Shown piece by piece: positions 57,305-64,000 of a stretch of 64,000 nucleotides of DNA. Numbering within the stretch: the first letter of the stretch is position 1; every line of letters starts with the position of its first letter. The notes under the pieces are model-generated. The model worked only from the letters and a program-made list of their open reading frames with translations, did no database searches and was not told the origin of the DNA. The position numbers and the translations under genes were made by a program. The DNA comes from Alentia gelatinosa (lineage: Eukaryota; Annelida; Polychaeta; Phyllodocida; Polynoidae), in NCBI GenBank assembly GCA_950022655.1, contig OX465579.1, positions 139,075,118 through 139,139,117 on the forward strand, read 5' to 3'.

Positions 57305-58718
57305 ATGTTTATAGTTTAAAGAGAAGACTTCGATCTTTTACTCAATTAAGAAGGTAGGGATGAATCACAAAGAACAAACACAAATTCTTTTTGTAAAGAA
57401 ATATTATTGATGGAACCAAGGAATACAAATTTCCGTTTTGTGACACTGTTTTGCTTCAAGGTGAGCTTGTTTGCCATTATACTGGGCTAAATGGGGTTAT
57501 GGTTTAGAATGTATGTGTGATTAGGTAAAGTCCTGTCAATGTGTAGACCACTCACCCACCCAGTGGTGTGTGTGAGTGGTTGTATGTAATTGTCCTAAGT
57601 GTTGCAATGGGGATGAGCTAGTCTCAGCCTGCTGTATCTGGAATAGTCCTGGGAAGTATCACAATGAGATATCTACTGGATTAGGGATGGTTACCAGCAG
57701 TCACTGGAATCCTGGATTAAGTTGTCACTAGAACACAGCAGATGGATGTAGGTAGGTTGTAAGTGGTAGAATACTCCTTGACTGTATCAGCCCTTCACAG
57801 AAAGATCTGGGGAGAGGCACTTGTAGTATAACTCCTTTTATTTGGTACGCAGACAATCACTTCTCACAAACTCAGATAGAAGAACCCTGAACTAGGGCTG
57901 CAACTTGCTTATATAGGAATTCTCAAGGTTGAATACATTACAACATCAAAGCTGAATAAATTACAATGTCAAGGTTGATACACTGTCAAGGTTGAACAAG
58001 TTACAATGTCAAGGTTGATACACTGTCAAGGTTGAACAAGTTACAATATCAAGGTTTGTACACTGTCAAGGTCCCTGTCCCAAATGCCATGTCCATCCCT
58101 GTGGCGCACTGTCCTTGCCCATTCCAAGGTCAAGGACAGTGAGAGTGCATCCCCCCAACACTGTTTGGGAGATTGCTGTGTGTCACTGGGCCAAGGCCAC
58201 TGCTGAGTGCTCATACATACTGATGAGTCTGTATGGTCACACCCAGTCACTGTGTAAAGGCCACTGCCGAGTGCCCATGCATTATTGATGAGGGTGGGGA
58301 TGCCCAGCATCTCTGTGCATTAATGAGGTGAAGGACACTCAGCAGCACAGTGCACAGTGGGCTGGCGCCCTGTTCTGTGTCAAGGACACTTGTGTCAGCT
58401 CAATGCCTGTCACATTGTAGTTTGTGCATGGAGATACTCCAGTGCAATACAGTGCAACTCCGGGTGCAACAATAACTGTAGCACTCATTTTAGTAATTAC
58501 TTTCTTATCACCCAGATTCTTTGCACATTCATTTATTCTCTGATTTAGTTTCATTGTCATTGCTAATTTTCAGTGGCCCTCTTTCCTCCTCCTTACAAGC
58601 CTTCTGCCATTTTCAGATCTATAATTTTTCCCGGTATCTTACTGCAGCTGCTCTCATTTAGGAATGGCATCGGCATCGTGGTAATCAAAACGGAAGGGGA
58701 TTCTTCAAAGTGGGGTGA
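57305..58718. other. gene-less stretch with tandem repeat
   Basis: No gene was recognised. Besides the 40-bp tandem repeat at 57,923-58,072 there are short inverted words CACTGTCCTTG/CAAGGACAGTG at 58,108-58,142 and paired GGCCACTGC(T/C)GAGTGC words near 58,194-58,275. Confidence 0.5.
57923..58072 (+). repeat. 40-bp tandem repeat, ~3.5 units
   Basis: The unit is TTACAATGTCAAGGTTGATA followed by CACTGTCAAGGTTGAACAAG. Outer units are diverged. Confidence 0.93.
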
Positions 58719-60136
58719 GTGAGTCCAGTGAGAAGGAAACATATGGATGAACTTGAATATGCCTTCAGTCTGAACGATTATGCCTTTAAGTCTGCACGTT
58801 TATATGTACGCCTAATTGACAGTTGTATCAAAATAGACTTCCCCCTAGCCGTTCCAGCACTCATGGACACAGGAGCAACATTCCTTTCCCAAAAGCTCTT
58901 CTATAGATTGAAACAGGCAGGTTATGTTAAATCCACACAGGAAAACATGATAAAGTAATTTTTTGCAGACATCAAAGTATCACATTATGCCAGCAGCTTT
59001 AGTCAGCTTCGAAATTTAAAATCACACATACACCTTTTAGTTCAAAGTTCTACCCCAGCTAAGCAGTCTGCCAATCCTAGGGATAGACTTCCTACAATCG
59101 ACAGGAGCAGCCATCAACTAATTTAAAAGCACTGCCACCAAAGAACATCCTATCAGATCACTAACATCACTAACCCTACCTCTCCTCTCAGGATGATATA
59201 TACTCAGCCAAATTAAATGTCACTCAAATATTGAGCAATACCATTGGCACAACTGAGAGATACGTCCTGAATCTCAGGGCACTAACCAAACACGCTTTGG
59301 TCAAGCCAAGGCCACGCAATCAAATTCCTGCGATCTACTTCAACCAATCTAACAAATATATCACGCCACCTGGAGCCTCAATACTCGGTCTCTACACCAT
59401 AGCAAATCCCAGTGACTTTCCACTCTACTGCATCCCACTCAGTCTTTGATTCTGAACCACTGATCAACTTCTTAATACAACCAGACACTCCCCCATAGAC
59501 AAATAGACACTTTCCAACTCCCTTACCAATTCAAAGTAGAGAGATAGCCTCAGTCGTTGAGTGAAATCAGGACGCGTTTGTCTCCACAGACAGTCTGATT
59601 GGACCGCACCACAAGAAAATGCGAGGCTGGTATCCAAACCACAATACTGCCCATCCCTACAGAAACAAAGGTTTTTAGATGAGCTCCTCAGACCCGAAGC
59701 CGAGCAAGGAGTCATAGAGGAAGTCCATGGCCCCTCCAAATAGAACTCTACTGGCTTTTTTGGTTCTAAAGCCTAACTCGCGGGACAAGAGAGTCACAGA
59801 GAAATGGCAAATAGTGGTTGACCTCATAGCCGAAAAATACAAATTCTGAGCTTCTGAAATACACTTCCTCCAATACAGGATTCTAGTGAAGGCCTATCTT
59901 CCCCTGAGAAGGTACCCTCTATCGCTACCTACCCACCTCCTTAAAACTGTATACCAGGTAAGGGCATTCGGCGGCCTTGCAAAATTTAATAAATGCTTGA
60001 TCAAAAACTTCTCTATCATCTTGTTCCCCCTTACCAAACTTGCCGAATCCTCCTCCAAATTCAAATAGACTGCCACCCACCAGCTAACGTTCGATACCAT
60101 CAGAAAAGGGATCTGTGAAGAAACAACATAAAACAC
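58719..60136 (+). pseudogene. Ty3/Gypsy-type retrotransposon pol relic
   Basis: Aspartic protease: PALMDTGATFLS at about 58,850-58,885 and the second landmark ILGIDFLQSTGAAIN at about 59,074-59,118. Pre-RT linker: ALVKPRPRNQIPAIYF (59,297-59,344). RT entry: EQGVIEEVHGPSK near 59,705 and EKWQIVVDL near 59,801. The catalytic YxDD core is deleted. RT exit: VRAFGGLAKFNKCLIKNFS, PLTKLAESSSKFK, with a stop in place of the conserved Trp at 60,067-60,069. The order PR-RT is that of Ty3/Gypsy. There are many stops and frame changes, and no LTRs, RNase H or integrase were seen. It is not functional. Confidence 0.72.
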
Positions 60137-60678
60137 AATGATGTTTAATTAAGGTTCTAGTTTGATGATCTGACAATATATTTTTGAATTCATCTGATTA
60201 ATATTTGATAAAATAAAGTGTGCAGAGAAAAGGAAAAGTACCGGTAAATAAAAGGGACTAAGCGAAATTAGGCACAAACAGAAATTGGTTTGATAAAGAT
60301 GCCAGTGTCACTCTAAATAGTATATTTTCAGTGAGATTTGATTGAGGTATGGGCCTTGAATACAGTTATTACACCAAGTAAAGCTAATGAAAATTATACC
60401 GAATTGGCAAAGGATCATATCAACATTTCTACAGTGCACTTGAATTTCATGTCTGTTTAATCGAAAGTTAAACCTAGACTACCTATTTTTAGACACAATA
60501 CCTAAAAGGATATGTTTCTGTTCATTTCTATCCCTTAATATACATTAAAATATAAGGAAGATTATGCAGACAATACAGAACAGAATGGGACATGATGATA
60601 CAGAACAGTACAGGACAGACAGGACAGACTAATAGGACGGACAATACAATTTCCTGGCTGGGCTGGAGAATTGGATTG
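60137..60678. other. gene-less stretch
   Basis: No gene was recognised. Short ACAGAACAG/GGACAGACA repeats lie at 60,572-60,640. Part may be the 3' UTR of the LINE fragment that follows. Confidence 0.45.
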
Positions 60679-60915
60679 CTAGTGCCATGTCTCTGGTCTC
60701 TGTAACAGGAAATTCTTTAGGTATATTTTAAAGTAGTTTTTATCTCTCGTATTTTGAATCTCCTCAGGCAACTTATCACATATAGAGCTGCCTTGATACA
60801 ACGACGATCTCCTATATTTTTCGTTTTGGGGGAACCAAGATTGATTATAATCAAGGGACGAGGGATAAACGTCATTACATTGAGAAAAAACATTACCCAC
60901 ATGCAGATGAACCAT
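60679..60915 (-). pseudogene. LINE C-terminal fragment, third family member
   Basis: SSLYQGSSICDKLPEEIQN then YFKIYLKNFLL matches the C-terminal pattern of LINE ORF2 proteins (a Wn-LP-x-x-I block followed by FK-x-x-LK-x-x-LL). The conserved Trp is replaced by Asp-Lys. Sequence differs from the tails at 1.3 and 31.4 kb, so it belongs to another LINE lineage. Confidence 0.5.
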
Positions 60916-61458
60916 TTAGATTTTTGTCTCGATTTTATGTGCACATATAATGTGGCTCTGAGAAAGGTAAAGCAGATATTCATTTGAAATGTGCAAAAGG
61001 GATGTATCTGCCTCTGAAGGGCAAACGATTTGACACTCAATTCTCATCAAGGAAACACTTGCTCAAGCACAACACCACATGCAGGTTGACTTAAAGTGAG
61101 AAACACATTTCTTTAAAAAAAAGTCATAAGAGGCTGCCTTTACTGGATGGACAGAGATTTCATCAGCTGGGTGGCTCATGAGGTGGCTCTGGGTCTACAA
61201 AACTCAGGAGCTCCTTGACTGTCAGACAAAGCAGCTCATGAACTGTATCACCAGGCAGATCCAGGACTGACATAATGGATTGCTAGGGCAATCAACCATG
61301 AGACCTACAAAATCAACCATACCACTGGTAAGATCACACTTTTGTCCAACTTGAACATTTCAAAACACAAGGCTAAGCCGAATATGTTTATCAAGCGTTA
61401 GGCCATATACTCTAACTCAGAGACTCGAGGGGATAGCTACTCTGGGTCTGCTGGAATA
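60916..61458. other. gene-less stretch, possible DIRS upstream region
   Basis: No gene was recognised. It may hold the decayed start of the gag region that becomes readable after 61,459. Confidence 0.4.
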
Positions 61459-62960
61459 CATAAGTGCCTTCACTAATCACTGAGCTCTGCACCTCAAGGA
61501 CTGGGAGCATGTGTTCCGGCACCTTCATCTGGTTTTGGTGGACATGTTGGCTCAGCAATGGCCAAGGGTCCACAAATCGTCTAATTACATCTTTGATCAG
61601 GTTGAGGCAGGCTGTCTATCCTGGACTAACCAAAACCACATTTAGGAGGAGAGGGTTTGACTCATGATGACAGTGTCCTCTACTCAGAATCACGGCCCTG
61701 ATGGATCACAGTCCCGAGGTAAGGAGCTCCCCTGCCGAGAGTATAATTCTGAGAGGGGGTGTCGCCTCTGGAATAGGCAATCAAGATCACAGGAGTGGCT
61801 TTGGCTCTCAGCCTTTATGACAGGCGACTACGACCAACTCTTTGAGGCCATCAGGAATATAGGTCTCCAAAATACCTATGTGGAAAAGATCACACATTTG
61901 ACTCTTCAGGCATGGGACCAATACCAGTCTGTCATACCGGGGAAGGAGGAGCTGCTCAGGCTAGTCTGCTACAGCTTTCCCCTGTGGTACCTTGGGCCTA
62001 TTAGCGACACTCGGGGAGTGCCCAACCACCAGAGTGCTTCCAACTTCCCAGCCAAGCTGGACTCTTCATCTTTAAAGAAGTGGCCCACTCCAATCTGCTT
62101 TTCAGGCCTGTTTAGCTACCTGCATTTCTTACCATAGTGCCACGTTTCCCCAGGAGAAGCGTGATTCTGAGGCCCGAAGGATCATTACTGACAAAGTGTG
62201 TCCTTAAGACCACGGCGTCAATTCTTTTATTATTAAGAACTCTGTATATGGCATGGAATGAGACCACAGCCTCCCTACGGTTGACAAATTTGTTTCCTGT
62301 CTCATCACTGTGGGGCCGGCCTCGTACATGACATCTACAGATAATTCACAGGCCTATAAGAACACTCACTGCAACTAATTGGACAGAACATTGCTCTGAT
62401 TCACGTGAGAGATGGGTTCTACTGCGATACGGCCATACTGTTTGGGTCCCATGCCTCCTCCTACAATATGCATTGCGTCAAAAAAATTATTATCCAGATA
62501 CTCGCCAGCAAGGGTATCTCATCAGTCGGGATGTACCTGGACGACCTCATCATTCTATCCCATAATAAGGCCATAGTGGCTGCTGTCTTTGCGATGGCCC
62601 GTGGCCTATTCCGTGAACCCAGCTTCCCCGAGGCTGGGAATATAGCCAAAGAACCCAGCCAGTAGGTCACCTGGCTCGGTATTAACATTGATCCAGCCAA
62701 CATGGCCCTCTGCATCCACTAGGCCAAGCTAATCGATTTTCGAGAGTATGTGACGGCTATCCTCAGGAAAAGGCCCCTGACAAAGAGACAGCTCCATCCT
62801 CCATGTACCAAAGTGTATCCGCCTGGCCCAGGCCTTTGTGATCAAACTGCTCTCTACTCCATGAGAGGATTATACTCAACATTATCTCTGGCAATTGGTT
62901 CCTCAACTTCGGCATGTGCTGGAATGTATACAGCCTCACAAGATGCATCTAGGTACATCA
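61459..62960 (+). pseudogene. DIRS/Ngaro-type gag and reverse transcriptase relic
   Basis: Gag-like start LKDWEHVFRHLHLVL near 61,491, then PCREYNSERGC at about 61,731-61,763, the C-x-x-x-N-x-x-x-GC word typical of DIRS-type gag. RT entry NHQSASNFP near 62,025. RT core: GFYCDTAILFGSHASS near 62,412-62,459, then the metal box MYLDDLIILSHNK near 62,532-62,570, and TWLGINIDPANMALCIH with stops as flanks (62,671-62,721). The D-x-x-L-x-FG-S-x-x-S and YLDD order is characteristic. It is cut at about 62,960 by the LINE that follows; no RNase H or recombinase remains. The RT differs in sequence from the 13-14 kb relic. Confidence 0.65.
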
Positions 62961-62994
62961 CAGGGAGGTTTTGGAAAAGGGTATTCTACCATAA

Positions 62995-64000
62995 AAACCT
63001 TGGCTGACTTTACTGACGACGTGGCAAAGAGTATTAATATAGGCAAGGTAACTGTTGCGTTTTCATAGACTTGAAAAAGGCCTTTGACACCGTAGACCAC
63101 TCCACCCTCTTACAAATATTAAAAGAATACGGAATTCTGAATAATAATCTACATTTTTTTCAAAATTATCTAAAGAATAAAAAACAAAAAACAAAAGCTA
63201 ATGATTTACTATCAGCCGAGCGTGGAGTGGTCTGCGGTGTCCCACATGGCTCTAATCTAGGGCCTACATTATTTTTGCTATATGTAAATGACGTTGTCTC
63301 CATGGTCAATGAACAATATTCTCTTAAATCATACGCAGATGACACGATCATATATATACAACTGGTACCACTACTAATGAGATCAAAAATAATCTTAACG
63401 AAGTTTTGCAACTCTTTGAAACCTGGAGAGACCATAATAAAATAACCAGTAACGCCTGAAAAACAAAGTACATGAGCTTCGGCACAAACTATCAATGTAA
63501 AAAAATTGGCCAACATGTAAGTGTTCATTTAAAAGGTATAGATTTGCAAAACGTTCCGACTTATAAATATTTAGGTGTATGTACCTTGATCCTAGTTTAT
63601 CATTTAAATTTCACTTCTCTGAAACTATAAGAAGAATAACATTTAGAATGTACTAGTTGGCTAAAATGAGATCGTTTATCAATAAAAATTCAGTTTTATC
63701 GGTGTACAAAACTTTCTTGATACCATACTTTGACTATGGAGATGTGTTGGACATGGATGCAAGTAAATCACTTTTAGGTAAGCTCCAGATTATGGAAAAT
63801 CAATGTCTGAGAATTGTTTTGATGGCACACCCAAGAACCAGCATATATCAAATACATAAAGATAGTAAGATACCATACTTGTATGAAAGAAGGAAGTGTC
63901 ACATCTTCAATTTAATATACCAACGGTCGAGAGAAGCATGCTACGTGGATAACAGAGAGGGTATCACTAGGGCCAGAGATGCACCGGTTTTGAAAACCCG
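62995..64000 (+). pseudogene. LINE reverse transcriptase relic, runs off the window
   Basis: LADFTDDVAKSINIGK is followed, after a one-base shift at about 63,045, by CCVFIDLKKAFDTVDH, then GVPHGSNLGPTLFLLYVNDV (63,235-63,294; Gln of the usual GVPQGS is His) and YADDTIIY (63,331-63,354). A shift after IYIQ leads to KTKYMSF with a TGA before it, YKYLGV, YKTFLIPYFDYGDVLDMD and LRIVLMAHPRT. The tail aligns with the LINE at 1.3-3.2 kb, so they share a clade. The window ends before the C-terminus. Confidence 0.8.

Noticed and set aside
1..64000. CRISPR arrays, bacterial operons, ribosome binding sites
   Set aside because: No regularly spaced identical repeats with unique spacers and no operon-like coding runs; the sequence is eukaryotic repeat DNA.

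Overview
The window looks like AT-rich, non-coding invertebrate animal DNA built almost entirely from mobile elements. It contains a spliced piggyBac transposase, four non-LTR (LINE) fragments, DIRS/Ngaro-type tyrosine-recombinase retrotransposon relics, a decayed Ty3/Gypsy element, tRNA-derived SINEs and many small inverted-repeat elements (MITEs). No bacterial gene layout is visible. One SINE has a tRNA-Lys-like head and an AAACAAAC-type tail, as is common in molluscs and other lophotrochozoans, so a marine lophotrochozoan is my best but weak guess. No complete host gene was recognised.

Layout. 0-3.2 kb: AT microsatellite and a 5'-truncated LINE on the minus strand. 3.3-12 kb: dispersed repeats, MITEs and hairpin elements. 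12-18.9 kb: an unidentified minus-strand ORF, a DIRS-like reverse transcriptase relic, and two MITEs sharing one TA. 22-23.2 kb: a large hairpin element followed by a CGACACAC-rich element. 25.8-34.5 kb: more MITEs, a 58-bp-arm hairpin, a second LINE tail and an LTR-like repeat. 35.2-36.5 kb: RNase H plus tyrosine recombinase relic on the minus strand. 37.0-45.4 kb: a candidate giant piggyBac element. 46-51 kb: a tandem duplication, the inverted partner of the 22 kb hairpin element, and a 3 kb TIR-bounded element filled with CCTG/CAGG arrays. 52-58 kb: SINEs, MITE pieces and a conserved-looking ORF fragment. 58.7-64 kb: Ty3/Gypsy, LINE tail, DIRS gag-RT and LINE RT relics packed side by side.

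The strongest candidate for something new is 37,034-45,445. Identical 20-base ends (TTAA plus 16 bases, inverted) enclose a nearly intact DDD piggyBac transposase. This has a 242-bp intron, a TATA box and a single homopolymer frameshift. Each end carries four copies of ACCGCCG(C/G) spaced 32-35 bp apart, as expected for transposase binding sites. The left cargo is a 2.2 kb degenerate satellite of about 210 bp periodicity followed by a block of dispersed repeats. At about 8.4 kb it would be unusually large for piggyBac. It may instead be two related insertions, and checks are given.

Second is 47,917-50,937, a 34-bp TIR element whose interior is a strand-switching CCTG satellite with GATCCCGGGCCCGGTTT minisatellites. 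Third is a family of palindromic elements (8.8, 22.0 and 47.4 kb) that combine a long hairpin with a GGATAATAAA end.
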